In this document: in pieces, positions 56,580 through 64,000 of the stretch
Layout: the number at the start of each line of letters is the position of its first letter
Numbering within the stretch: position 1 is the stretch's first letter
Assembly (NCBI GenBank): GCA_021324395.1
Contig: JAJPJG010000031.1
Location: 124,001-188,000 of the forward strand
Reading direction: 5' to 3'
DNA length: 64,000 bases
Source: Spartobacteria bacterium
Lineage (GTDB): Bacteria; Verrucomicrobiota; Verrucomicrobiia; Chthoniobacterales; Chthoniobacteraceae
Program-made: the position numbers and the translations under genes
Notes under the pieces: generated by a model
Seen by the model: the letters and a program-made list of their open reading frames with translations, nothing else
Databases searched by the model: none
Told to the model about the DNA's origin: nothing

Positions 56580-57260
56580 ATGAACAAACTCATCACCTCC
56601 CTCCTCGTCACCTTTGCCGGCGCTGCGATCAGCTTCGCGGGGCCAATGGGCAAAGACTACAAATCCGCCAAGGAAGTTCCCTGCCCGGAATTTTTCCGCG
56701 CCGGTGAAATCGACTTCGGCATCTTCGGCGCCTACGCCGGCGGCAACGTCGATCGCTACAGCAAGCCGCCCACCTTCCGCACCACCGAGGTCCGCGTGCG
56801 CGAGGAAACCATCGTCCTCCCGCCGCCTCTTCGCGGTAATAGCACCACGATCACCGAGACCCGCGAGGAAAAGATCACCCACACCCACCGTTCCAGCTTC
56901 CGCGACACCCTCCACAACGCCGGCGGCGGCGGCATCGAGGCTGCATACTTCTTTACCAAAAACCTCGGCGTCTCGCTCGAGGGCACCTGGCTCGACGGCG
57001 AAAGCGCCATCCACGGCGCATCCGCCAGCTTCATCTATCGTTACCCGATCGAGCGCTGCACATGGGCGCTCGCGCCGTATGGCTTCATCGGCGGCGGCGG
57101 ACAATGGGACGGCTCATCCGTGGGCTTCGGCCACTTTGGCGGCGGCCTCGAAGTGCGCTTCAGCCAGCGCTGGGGCATCTTCGCCGATGGGCGCTGGGTC
57201 ATCCACGACGCGCTCGAAAACTACGCACTCGTCCGCAGCGGCATCCGCCTCGTTTTCTAA
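56580..57260 (+). CDS. Outer-membrane beta-barrel-like exported protein
   Basis: 226 residues. The signal peptide MNKLITSLLVTFAGAAISFA is followed by a periplasmic segment with charged repeats (REETIVLPPPLRGN, TETREEKITHTHR), then beta strands with aromatic/glycine alternation: GIEAAYFFTKNLGVSLEGTW, APYGFIGGGGQW, GGGLEVRFSQRWGIFADGRW. The last strand ends in VRSGIRLVF with a terminal Phe, as outer-membrane barrels do. It looks like a small 8-strand OmpA/Ail-type barrel. A strong terminator follows. The ligand or role is unknown. Confidence 0.8.
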   Translation: MNKLITSLLVTFAGAAISFAGPMGKDYKSAKEVPCPEFFRAGEIDFGIFGAYAGGNVDRYSKPPTFRTTEVRVREETIVLPPPLRGNSTTITETREEKITHTHRSSFRDTLHNAGGGGIEAAYFFTKNLGVSLEGTWLDGESAIHGASASFIYRYPIERCTWALAPYGFIGGGGQWDGSSVGFGHFGGGLEVRFSQRWGIFADGRWVIHDALENYALVRSGIRLVF

Positions 57261-57285
57261 AAAAGCCCGCATCGCTTCTTTCCAA

Positions 57286-57324
57286 AAGAGCTTCCTGTTC
57301 ACGCAGGAAGCTCTTTTTTTTATA
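57286..57324 (+). terminator. Rho-independent terminator after the barrel gene
   Basis: A 13-bp stem AAAGAGCTTCCTG (57286-57298) and CAGGAAGCTCTTT (57305-57317) with a 6-base loop is followed directly by a run of T. Confidence 0.92.
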
Positions 57325-57399
57325 ATTAGGGAAGACACCTGCCCGCGCGGACTTGCATCGGCGTTCGAAATAGCGTAACCCGCACGAGGGTAATTCCGC

Positions 57400-59976
57400 A
57401 TGGAACCAGGGAAATCTTTTACAGATGATTTGCAGGGTAGTGACGACTTCGACTTATTGGCGCGAATCGAGCACTGCGCTCGCGCGACCCCTGATCGCGC
57501 GGCGTACATTAGGGGCGATCGCATTTTGACCTACGCCGAGCTGGCGCGGCAATCGGATGCGCTTGCTTTTTATTTAGCCGCAACATTACCGGACGATGAC
57601 GCGCCGGTTGCAGTGCGCGGGCACAAGGAGCCGGAGATGCTCATCGGATTCCTCGGTGCGGTGAAAAGCGGACGACCTTATTTGCCGCTCGATCTCTCGA
57701 TTCCCGGGGAGCGCGTCGAGCGGATTGTCGAAAATGCACGCGCCGCAATCACCCTGACCCCGGCGAGGATCGCGGAAATCGTGCGGGATTCGACGCAGCG
57801 CGCGCCGGCATTGAAACTGGCGAAGAACGATCCGTTTTACATCATCTACACCTCCGGCAGCACGGGTGAACCGAAGGGCGTCGTCATTACGCTCGGCTGC
57901 CTCACCCAATTCGTCTCGTGGCTCACCGGCGAGCAGCGGTTTCGCGAGAACGGAGAGGTCTTTCTCAACCAGGCGCCGTTCTCGTTCGATCTTTCCGTGA
58001 TGGATCTCTACGGCGCGCTGAGCACCGGCGGCACGCTCTTCAGCATCAGCCGCGAGTTGATGCAGGACCCGGCGCAACTGCAGACCGCCCTCGCAAATTC
58101 CGGCGTGACCGTGTGGGTTTCCACGCCATCGTTCGCGCGGCTTTGTTTGTTTAACGAAGAGTTCTCCGCCGGATCGCTGCCGCAACTGCGCAAATTTCTC
58201 TTTTGCGGCGAAGTCCTCGCGCCCGAAACCGCCACGCAGCTCCTCGCGCGCTTCCCATCCGCCGAAGTCTGGAACACCTACGGCCCGACGGAAACCACGG
58301 TCGCAGTCACCTCGGTGCGGATCGAAAAAGAGACGCTGCTCCAAAACGAAGTGCTGCCCGTGGGCCGCCCGATGCCCGCTTCACGCATTGCGATTGTAGG
58401 CGAAAACGGCGAAGTCGTTCCCGATGGCGAGACCGGTGAAATCGTCATAGCCGGCCCCATGGTCAGCCCCGGTTACCTCGGGCGCGAAGACTTAACGGCG
58501 CGTTCTTTTTTCACACTCGATGGCCAGCGCGCCTACCGCACCGGCGACCACGGCAGACGGCGAGACGGTATGCTTTTTTTCAACGGGCGCATCGATGGCC
58601 AGGTGAAGATTCGCGGCTATCGGATCGAAACCGGCGAGATCGAATCGGCCTTGCGCGAGCATCCATCGGTGCATGACGCCGCCGTGATTGCCGATGACAC
58701 CGGCGGCGAGAAGCGCCTCGTGGCTTACATCGTCGCGCCCTCCCCGCCCACCGCGCGCGCGTGGCGTGCGATTCTGCGCCACCGGCTGCCGGACTACATG
58801 ATTCCCGCCGCATTCGTGCCCGTGCCGTCGCTGCCGATGACCGCGAACGGAAAGCTCGACCGCCGCGCTTTGCCCGCGCCGGAACCATCGAACCATCTGC
58901 CGCTCGCGCCGACGAACCCGATGGAAGGCCGCCTCGTCGAAATCTGGGAGCGCGTGCTCGGCGTCGCTCCCATCGGCATTGCGGACGATTTCTTCGAGCT
59001 CGGCGGGCATTCGCTCCTCGCCGTCGAGCTGATGGTCGAGGTGGAAAAAACCTTCGGTCGCAAAGTGCCGCTTTCCGTTCTTTTCAAGGCGCCGACGATC
59101 GCCAGGCTCGCAGAGACGCTGGCGCAGGCGCCGCGGATGGAACGTTTCTCCGTCATCGAGGAATTGCGCACCACCGGCTCCCGCCCTCCGCTCTTTACGG
59201 TGCCCGGTTTTCTCGACCTCACGCGGCATCTCGGTGACGACCAGCCGTGTTACGGCGTGCATCTTACGGAACTCGAGGCGATGCCCGAGACCCGCACGGC
59301 GGTGGAGGACCTTGCCGCGCGGTGCGTGCGCGAAATCCGCGAGCTGCAACCCGATGGCCCCTACTACATCGCCGGCCATTCGTTTGGCGGAGTCATCGCA
59401 TTTGCCATCGCGCAGCGGCTCGAGGCTGCCGGTGAAAAGGTCGCGCTGCTCGCGCTGATCGATCCCGATCCGCCGCAGCCGTATCCAAATAACTCGCTGG
59501 CATTCCAGTGGAACCGCTGCGTCTTCCATTTCCGCAAACTCCTGCAGATCCCCGCCGCGCAGCGCGTCGCCTGGCTCGCCAGCCGCATCCGTCTGCGTGC
59601 GCGTCTGCGGCGCTTTACCAGCAGCACTGAGCGCAAGGCCATCGAGCGCAGCCACGAAATCGCCACCAGCTACCGTGCCGGGAACTACCCCGGCCCGATC
59701 ACCCTTTTCCTCGCCCGCGACACCCATCTCAGGCAGGCGCCATCGAACGACCCGCGGCTCGACTGGGGCGCGGTCGCCGGCGGCGGACTCGACCTGCACG
59801 AACTCTCCGGCGACCACTACACGCTCATCCGCGAGCCCAACGTCCGCGAGCTCGCCCGCCAGCTCCGGCACGCCCTCGACCGCAGCCGAAACGGCCCCGG
59901 CGCGTCGGACCACGAAAGCCGGTTCGCAGCCGAGCCGGCCGCCGCGGCGATATTGCCGGCAGCAGAGCTGGAATAA
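57400..59976 (+). CDS. Stand-alone NRPS-like synthetase, adenylation (DltA-like)-carrier-thioesterase
   Basis: 858 residues, three domains. Adenylation domain about 20-500: A3 YTSGSTGEPKG near 150-160, NTYGPTETTVAVTS near 292, YRTGDHGRR near 380 and the final NGKLD (about 488-492). The run FLFCGEVLAPETA, with Cys269, and APFSFDLSVMDLYGALSTGG match D-alanine-carrier ligase (DltA), where a Cys at this place helps select D-alanine. The carrier domain has DDFFELGGHSLLAVEL, phosphopantetheine Ser538. The thioesterase domain has GHSFGG (Ser661) and a late SGDHYTLI with the His. There is no condensation domain and no dltB/dltC/dltD or phosphopantetheinyl transferase nearby. The product, perhaps a D-amino-acid-derived ester or amide, is inferred. 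Confidence 0.88.
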   Translation: MEPGKSFTDDLQGSDDFDLLARIEHCARATPDRAAYIRGDRILTYAELARQSDALAFYLAATLPDDDAPVAVRGHKEPEMLIGFLGAVKSGRPYLPLDLSIPGERVERIVENARAAITLTPARIAEIVRDSTQRAPALKLAKNDPFYIIYTSGSTGEPKGVVITLGCLTQFVSWLTGEQRFRENGEVFLNQAPFSFDLSVMDLYGALSTGGTLFSISRELMQDPAQLQTALANSGVTVWVSTPSFARLCLFNEEFSAGSLPQLRKFLFCGEVLAPETATQLLARFPSAEVWNTYGPTETTVAVTSVRIEKETLLQNEVLPVGRPMPASRIAIVGENGEVVPDGETGEIVIAGPMVSPGYLGREDLTARSFFTLDGQRAYRTGDHGRRRDGMLFFNGRIDGQVKIRGYRIETGEIESALREHPSVHDAAVIADDTGGEKRLVAYIVAPSPPTARAWRAILRHRLPDYMIPAAFVPVPSLPMTANGKLDRRALPAPEPSNHLPLAPTNPMEGRLVEIWERVLGVAPIGIADDFFELGGHSLLAVELMVEVEKTFGRKVPLSVLFKAPTIARLAETLAQAPRMERFSVIEELRTTGSRPPLFTVPGFLDLTRHLGDDQPCYGVHLTELEAMPETRTAVEDLAARCVREIRELQPDGPYYIAGHSFGGVIAFAIAQRLEAAGEKVALLALIDPDPPQPYPNNSLAFQWNRCVFHFRKLLQIPAAQRVAWLASRIRLRARLRRFTSSTERKAIERSHEIATSYRAGNYPGPITLFLARDTHLRQAPSNDPRLDWGAVAGGGLDLHELSGDHYTLIREPNVRELARQLRHALDRSRNGPGASDHESRFAAEPAAAAILPAAELE

Positions 59977-59990
59977 AAAGGAAATGAACA

Positions 59991-60013
59991 CCGTTCCGGC
60001 CCTCCCGGAACGG
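59991..60013 (-). terminator. Hairpin between convergent genes
   Basis: Arms CCGTTCCGG (59991-59999) and CCGGAACGG (60005-60013) with a 5-base loop. On the minus strand it is followed by TGTTCATTTCCTTTTTATT, so it could end the transcript of the hypothetical gene at 60064-60441. On the plus strand no T-run follows. Confidence 0.5.
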
Positions 60014-60063
60014 CGCCATAGGGGGTGCGCACGCGTTTCCCTCACGCATGCGGCGCTACGGCG

Positions 60064-60441
60064 TCATTTTGCAGGCGCAGTTTTCTCGCTGCTACTTTGC
60101 GGACTGTCATCCACTTCAAAGCCAAATTCCGTCAGCTTCTTTGGGTTGCTGCGATACTTGGCCAGCAATGTGTCGCGGCGACGGCGCACGCCATCGTCAA
60201 TCACCGGCAGATCCTTGTTCCGCTCGCCGGTGAGCGTCTCCGCGACTTTGCGCGATTTATCCGCCCCGGCATCATTCTCCGCTCCGCGCACCACCGCCGG
60301 GCTGAACACCGCGGCATCCTCCTCATCCTTCAGCGGCGACGCGTCGCCCAGCTCCACGTGCTTCTTCTCGATTAACTGCGCCAGCGCAATGAGCGCGGAC
60401 GGATCAGTTGGGATGATTACACGAACATTATGTCTTGCCAT
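60064..60441 (-). CDS. Hypothetical protein of unknown function downstream of a 21-bp repeat array
   Basis: 125 residues from ATG 60441, chosen because AAGGAGGTG lies 6 bases upstream, the strongest ribosome binding site in the window. The frame continues to 60510 but has no start signal. There is no signal peptide. It begins MARHNVRVIIPTDPSALIAL and is probably largely helical (LAQLIEKKHVELGD). A basic segment RRRRDTLLAKYRSNPKKLTE is followed by FGFEVDDSP, then a polar tail. I do not recognise a named domain. It lies on the minus strand just after a 21-bp tandem array, the same arrangement as 3075-4087 on the plus strand. Confidence 0.75.
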   Translation of the reverse strand: MARHNVRVIIPTDPSALIALAQLIEKKHVELGDASPLKDEEDAAVFSPAVVRGAENDAGADKSRKVAETLTGERNKDLPVIDDGVRRRRDTLLAKYRSNPKKLTEFGFEVDDSPQSSSEKTAPAK

Positions 60442-60519
60442 AAATTTCACCTCCTTCCTACGTCTCGGAAAGAATGGTTTCTTACGGACGCGCGCAGTTT
60501 TCCAAAACACAAAAATCTG

Positions 60520-60711
60520 TCAACACAAAAACATACATACGGTCCGGTCACGCATTTTGGCCATTGTGGAAAGCATCCGCGTCATCCCATCATCGAGATT
60601 CGACACGCGATTTTGCAGATCGCCCATCCCGTCTCGAAGATCGAACACCCAGGAACGAACCTGCGGCATTCGATCATGAGAATCGAATACCGAAACCCGA
60701 ACATCGGTCAT
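60520..60711 (-). CDS. Possible 63-residue heptad-repeat coiled-coil peptide
   Basis: This minus-strand frame runs through the 21-bp array from ATG 60711. Read in sevens it gives VFDSHDR, MPQVRSW, VFDLRDG, MGDLQNR, VSNLDDG, MTRMLST, MAKMRDR, with hydrophobic residues at positions 1 and 4, a true coiled-coil pattern. A stop codon lies immediately upstream of the ATG, so the first two repeat units are out of this frame. There is no ribosome binding site, so expression is doubtful. It is listed because the a/d pattern is unusually regular for a chance frame. Confidence 0.25.
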   Translation of the reverse strand: MTDVRVSVFDSHDRMPQVRSWVFDLRDGMGDLQNRVSNLDDGMTRMLSTMAKMRDRTVCMFLC

Positions 60712-60743
60712 TCAATCATGAGAATTTGATGACCGATTCTCAT
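60534..60743 (-). repeat. Ten degenerate 21-bp tandem repeats (seven-codon period)
   Basis: Reading the minus strand from 60743, ten consecutive 21-base units can be laid out (ending 60534). The clearest pair are units 2 and 4, CTCATGATTGAATGACCGAT and CTCATGATCGAATGCCGCAG (first 20 of 21 bases each). Their core AATGCCGCAGG resembles the AATGCCGTAGG core of the array at 3075-3242, in the same orientation relative to the downstream gene. The last units are weakly conserved. No spacers. The hypothetical gene at 60441 follows 93 bases after the array. Confidence 0.7.
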
Positions 60744-60761
60744 TATTGAATATCCAAATCG

Positions 60762-61892
60762 CTACGCCGTGCGCAGCGCCTCGGGGACGTCGCGCAGGGC
60801 GGCGTCGGGGAGGACGAAGGAGGAGTCGAGGGTTTCGCCGGGTTCGTTGACGAGGTCGGGGTGGACGATGCCGGGGAGGACCTGGATGGCGAAGATTTCC
60901 TGGACGATGCCCTCGAAGCGCAGGAAGGCAACGGTCTGGCCGTTGCGGATGTCGATGACCCAGACGCCGCATGCGCGTTCTTTTTCGCTGAGTTCCTCGA
61001 CGAGCGGGATGCCGCTGAAGACGGCGCTTTCGCGCACCTGGGAGAGGCCGATGAAAGCGAGATTGCCGTAAAAATCGAGGCCGCGTGTGAAGCCGGGCAT
61101 TTTGGCGACGATGTCGGTTTTGCCTGTTTCTAAATCGACGACGGAGAGGGTGCCGTGGCCGCTCTCGAGGATCCATGTTTTGCCGGCGTAAACGCGTGGC
61201 GAGTGGGGCATGGAGAGGCCGGTGACGACGGGTTCGCCGCTGGGCATGTGGAGCATCATGCCGCCGTTGCGTTTGTTATCGCGCCAGCCGCCGGCGGTGT
61301 CGGTCGCGCCGAGGCAGGTGAGGTATTTGATTTTGCCGTCAACGATGGCCATGCCGTTGAGATGGCAGCGGTCCTCGGGGGAGAGGGCGCTGACGAAGGG
61401 CGGCCGCCAGCGGGGGACGAAGCTGTTTTCGCGATCGAAGGTGCAGAGGCAGGAGAAGCGGGTGTTGACGGCCCAGAGTTCGCCGCCGATGAAGCCGATC
61501 TCGTGGATGCGGATGTCGCCGCTGTGGTGGGTGAGGCGCGGGAGAAATGCGGCGTCGCATTCGCCCTTCGGCTCGAGCTTCGGCGCGACGTCGGGCTGGT
61601 TGCGGAATTCCCAGACTTCGTGCTTCGCGCCGATGGCGAGCCGCCCGGTGGTGGGTTGGTAGGCGACGCCCATCGGGCTGTAAAAATGGCGGAAGTGGGT
61701 GTTTAACGCGTCGCCCTGTGCACGAACGAGGATGAGTTTACCGGCTTGATACGTGGAGACGATGAGCGAGATGCCGAGATGCCGGAGCAGCGCGGGGAAG
61801 TTGCTCGTGTGGCTGCTCGTAAACGAGTCGTTTTCGGCAGCGGGCGGGGTTTCGGGAGTCTGGGGAGTTTGGGCTTCGCCGGTGTCGGCCAT
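60762..61892 (-). CDS. TIGR03032/DUF4915-like protein
   Basis: 376 residues, no signal peptide. It matches the TIGR03032 family of about 350 residues, a beta-propeller-like protein of unknown function. Family features: PALLRHLGISLIVSTYQAGK near 34-53, FYSPMGVAYQPTTGRLAIGA, HIHEIGF-like RIHEIGFIGGELWAVNTRFS, WRPPFVSALSPEDRCHLNGM near 168, and FLRFEGIVQEIFAIQVLPG near 325. A Pro/Thr-rich N-terminal stretch (QTPQTPETPPA) may be unstructured. On the same strand it precedes the 21-bp array by about 20 bases. Confidence 0.85.
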   Translation of the reverse strand: MADTGEAQTPQTPETPPAAENDSFTSSHTSNFPALLRHLGISLIVSTYQAGKLILVRAQGDALNTHFRHFYSPMGVAYQPTTGRLAIGAKHEVWEFRNQPDVAPKLEPKGECDAAFLPRLTHHSGDIRIHEIGFIGGELWAVNTRFSCLCTFDRENSFVPRWRPPFVSALSPEDRCHLNGMAIVDGKIKYLTCLGATDTAGGWRDNKRNGGMMLHMPSGEPVVTGLSMPHSPRVYAGKTWILESGHGTLSVVDLETGKTDIVAKMPGFTRGLDFYGNLAFIGLSQVRESAVFSGIPLVEELSEKERACGVWVIDIRNGQTVAFLRFEGIVQEIFAIQVLPGIVHPDLVNEPGETLDSSFVLPDAALRDVPEALRTA

Positions 61893-62004
61893 GATGAGGA
61901 GGCAACGTAATCAGGAAGCTCGCGAAGGACACGCACAAATTGCGTTCAATTCATTGCAATTCGTGGTTGCGCCGCGCGCGCGAAAGTCGAAAATCCCGCA
62001 GACC

Positions 62005-62730
62005 ATGTCGTTAAAACAAGTCGTCGAGGCGCTCGTGTTCGCTTCCCAGAAACCGCTCATGCCGCGTGAAATCGTGGCTGCGCTCAAAGGCGCGGCGCAG
62101 GACACGGAGGATACCGACGCGAAAGATTTTGCCAAAGTGAAGGAAGCGCAGGTCGCGGCGCTTCTCGAGGAATTGAAAGTCGAATACATCGAGCAGCAGC
62201 GTGCTTTCCAGCTCGTTGAACAAGTGAACGGCTGGCAATTTGTTACCGATCCGGCATACGGTCGCTGGGTGCGCCAATTGTATCCCGAGGCAAAACCGGC
62301 GCGCTTGAGCGGGCCGGCGCTGGAGACGCTGGCGATCATCGCGTATCGGCAACCGATCACGCGCGCGGACATCGAGGCGGTGCGCGGCGTCGCCGTGGAT
62401 GGAATGGTGAACGCGCTGCTCGAGCGGGGATTGATCCGCATCGCGGGACGCGCGGAGGTGCCGGGCCGTCCGCTGCTTTACGAGACGACACAATTTTTCC
62501 TGGAGCATTTCGGATTGAAAGCACTCGAGGAAATGCCGAACTCCGCGGAACTGCGCCGGATGAATTTGCCGACTGCGCCGGTGGTCGAGGAGAAGCAGCT
62601 CGCGGAGCAAATGACGCTCGCCGAAACGCCGGCACAAGCGGACGCGGAAGCGCCCGCCGAAAATCCGGAATCGTCTGCGGAACCAGCAGCAGAGCCGGTT
62701 CCCGAGGAACAAACCCCCGCTGCCGAATGA
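62005..62730 (+). CDS. scpB: Segregation and condensation protein B
   Basis: 241 residues from ATG 62005 (MSLKQVVEALVFASQKPL). The frame is open from 61753, but the first part overlaps the neighbouring gene and is not ScpB. Two winged-helix domains: VVEALVFASQKPLMPREIVA near 5-24 and LSGPALETLAIIAYRQPITR near 100-119 with ADIEAVRGVAVDGMVNALLE and RGLI. The C-terminal 60 residues are an acidic Ala/Glu/Pro tail, longer than usual. ScpB with ScpA and SMC organises the chromosome. scpA is not adjacent. The stop overlaps the pheA start by 4 bases (ATGA). Confidence 0.92.
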   Translation: MSLKQVVEALVFASQKPLMPREIVAALKGAAQDTEDTDAKDFAKVKEAQVAALLEELKVEYIEQQRAFQLVEQVNGWQFVTDPAYGRWVRQLYPEAKPARLSGPALETLAIIAYRQPITRADIEAVRGVAVDGMVNALLERGLIRIAGRAEVPGRPLLYETTQFFLEHFGLKALEEMPNSAELRRMNLPTAPVVEEKQLAEQMTLAETPAQADAEAPAENPESSAEPAAEPVPEEQTPAAE

Positions 62731-63794
62731 CACTTTCCGATCTCCGCAAGAAAATCGACGAGCTCGATTCGAGGCTGATCGCGCTGTTAAACGAACGTGC
62801 CGATCTGGTGCACGAAGTTGGACTTTTGAAAAAGCGGGACGGACTCGCGATCTACGCGCCTGAACGCGAGGAGCAGTTGCTGCAGGCGCTGGTAAAGAAG
62901 AGCAAAGGGCGTCTGCCGGAAGCGGCGATCCGCGCGATTTATCGTGAGATCATGTCGGCGTCGTTCGCACTCGAGAAGCCGCTGACGATCGCGTATCTCG
63001 GCCCGGAAGCGACGTGGTCGCATCAGGCCGCGCGGCAGAAATTCGGCGCGAGCGTCGATTACGCAGCACAGTCGAGCATTGCCGAAGTGTTTAACGTAGT
63101 AACGCGCGGCAAGGCCGATTACGGCGTGGTGCCGATTGAGAATTCCACCGAGGGCGCGGTGAATTACACGCTCGATGTATTCATGGATTCCGAGCTGAAA
63201 ATCTGCGCGCAGTTTTCGCTCAAGATCGAAAACAATCTCATCGCAAAAATTCCGCACGAGGAAATCCGCAAGGTTTATTCGCACCCGCAAGTCTTCGGCC
63301 AATGCCGGCAATGGCTGCGCCACAATTTGCCGCATGTCGATTTGATCGAAGTCGCGAGCACCACGCACGCGGCCGAGCTCGCCGCGAAGGAGCCGCATGC
63401 CGCGGCGATCGCAGGACAGATGGCTGCGGAAGTTTACGGACTGAAAGTCCTCGACCCGTCAATCCAGGACAGCGCGAATAACACGACGCGTTTCCTGGTT
63501 GTTGGCCACAACACATGTCCGCAAACCGGCAACGACAAGACGTCGCTGATGTTTTGCGTGCAGGACAAACCGGGTGCGCTATTTTCGGCGATCGAGCCAT
63601 TCAAGCAGCTCAAGATTAACATGAGCAAAATCGAGAGCCGCCCGTCGAAGCGCAAAGCGTGGGAGTATTTTTTCTTCGTGGATGTGGAAGGGCACGCACA
63701 GGATGAGATGCTCCAAAAGGCGCTTTCGGAGCTGGAAAAGCATTGCACGTTCGTGAAGATTCTGGGCAGCTATCCGAAAGCTTCAGCGAGCTAA
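62727..63794 (+). CDS. pheA: Bifunctional chorismate mutase / prephenate dehydratase
   Basis: 355 residues. The AroQ-type chorismate mutase (about 1-85) begins LSDLRKKIDELDSRLIALLN and has REIMSASFALEKPL. Prephenate dehydratase (about 90-270) has YLGPEATWSHQAARQKFG and YGVVPIENSTEGAVNYTLD near 132-150, then DSANNTTRFLVVG with the catalytic Thr-Arg-Phe near 250. The ACT domain follows from about 275 (TSLMFCVQDKPGALFSAIEP; the ESRP motif is at SKIESRPSK), which senses phenylalanine. It makes phenylpyruvate from chorismate. Translationally coupled to scpB. Confidence 0.95.
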   Translation: MTLSDLRKKIDELDSRLIALLNERADLVHEVGLLKKRDGLAIYAPEREEQLLQALVKKSKGRLPEAAIRAIYREIMSASFALEKPLTIAYLGPEATWSHQAARQKFGASVDYAAQSSIAEVFNVVTRGKADYGVVPIENSTEGAVNYTLDVFMDSELKICAQFSLKIENNLIAKIPHEEIRKVYSHPQVFGQCRQWLRHNLPHVDLIEVASTTHAAELAAKEPHAAAIAGQMAAEVYGLKVLDPSIQDSANNTTRFLVVGHNTCPQTGNDKTSLMFCVQDKPGALFSAIEPFKQLKINMSKIESRPSKRKAWEYFFFVDVEGHAQDEMLQKALSELEKHCTFVKILGSYPKASAS

Positions 63795-64000
63795 TTTCCA
63801 AACCACAAGCGGGACAAAGAGGCTCATTGCTGACACGGTGTCGGTATCGATGTAAGTGACATGCTGTCACGCATAAGTTCGCGACTCGACGAACTTCGTT
63901 CGTTTCAAGTTATTCTTTTCAAGCTGGTTGGGAAATGGATTGCGACGGACAATATATCGGCACAGCTAAAGCTCATATAAAAAGTAGCAAAACTTCAAAC
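63795..64000. other. Right-end non-coding stretch with three small inverted repeats
   Basis: No gene is supported in these 206 bases. Three short inverted repeats are visible: GACACGGTGTC (63832-63842), GTGACATGCTGTCAC (63856-63870) and CGAACTTCGTTCG (63890-63902). They may be operators or a structured leader for a gene beyond the edge, or a weak pheA terminator region; no T-run follows any of them closely. Confidence 0.4.

Noticed and set aside
57400..59976. D-alanylation (dlt) operon
   Set aside because: Only the adenylation domain resembles DltA; dltB, dltC and dltD are absent and the protein carries its own carrier and thioesterase domains.
58492..60045. 517-codon minus-strand open frame
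   Set aside because: Antisense shadow of the adenylation-carrier-thioesterase gene, which has complete family motifs on the plus strand.

Overview
The window is a GC-rich chromosomal segment that looks like a member of the Verrucomicrobiota, probably a soil lineage near Chthoniobacterales. No rRNA gene is present to confirm this, so it rests on gene content. The strongest marker is a five-gene pilus-associated cluster (28643-35678) in the order known from Akkermansia muciniphila as Amuc_1102, 1101, 1100, 1099, 1098. A second marker is the planctomycete/verrucomicrobial operon of DUF1501, PPC-domain, DUF1549/DUF1553 and cytochrome-WD40 proteins (18963-10533, minus). I see no phage, insertion sequence, CRISPR array, rRNA or tRNA. 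Most starts lack a recognisable Shine-Dalgarno sequence and many are GTG. The main exceptions are a few small genes at 6934, 19369, 56044 and 60441.

Layout. 1-2669 (minus): a secreted sorbosone-dehydrogenase-like protein with Ig and NBR1-type domains, running off the left edge. 2670-4381: a 21-bp tandem repeat array, a conserved-looking hypothetical gene and a small membrane protein. 4488-10483: MoxR ATPase, two Tyr-rich exported proteins flanking a metallophosphoesterase, YjbQ, an ABC-F ATPase and class II fructose-bisphosphatase. 10533-18963: the four-gene cytochrome/DUF1501 operon. 19241-24953: a 42-residue lipoprotein, Y-family polymerase, DinG-type helicase, beta-barrel porin and site-2-type protease. 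25007-28576: single-domain response regulator, AroD, a polyprenyl-phosphate sugar transferase and UDP-glucuronate decarboxylase (surface polysaccharide).

28643-38641: the pilus-like cluster followed closely by coaE, rho and RNase D. 39014-43707: DAHP synthase, MscL with a zinc-ribbon tail, a secreted phosphatase and a CHASE hybrid histidine kinase. 43745-47528: an Lhr-type helicase overlapping a PdeM-type phosphoesterase, then an iron-permease-like protein. 47525-52433: HisF, a DUF4912 protein, a TMTC-like membrane protein with a TPR tail and signal peptidase I. 52458-56002: class II aldolase, a polytopic membrane protein overlapping a degenerate ABC ATPase, and a ThuA-like protein. 56044-59976: two exported proteins and a stand-alone A-PCP-TE synthetase with a DltA-like adenylation domain. 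60064-61892 (minus): a TIGR03032-like protein, a second 21-bp repeat array and a second small hypothetical gene. 62005-63794: scpB overlapping pheA.

Functionally this is mostly housekeeping: aromatic amino acids (aroF, aroD, pheA), histidine (hisF), CoA, transcription termination, chromosome segregation and protein export, mixed with envelope genes. The parts most worth a second look are the two 21-bp (seven-codon) tandem arrays that each precede an unrecognised gene on the same strand; the Amuc_1098-1102-like cluster with its PilM-PilN fusion; the motif-less ABC ATPase with its membrane partner; and the orphan DltA-like synthetase.
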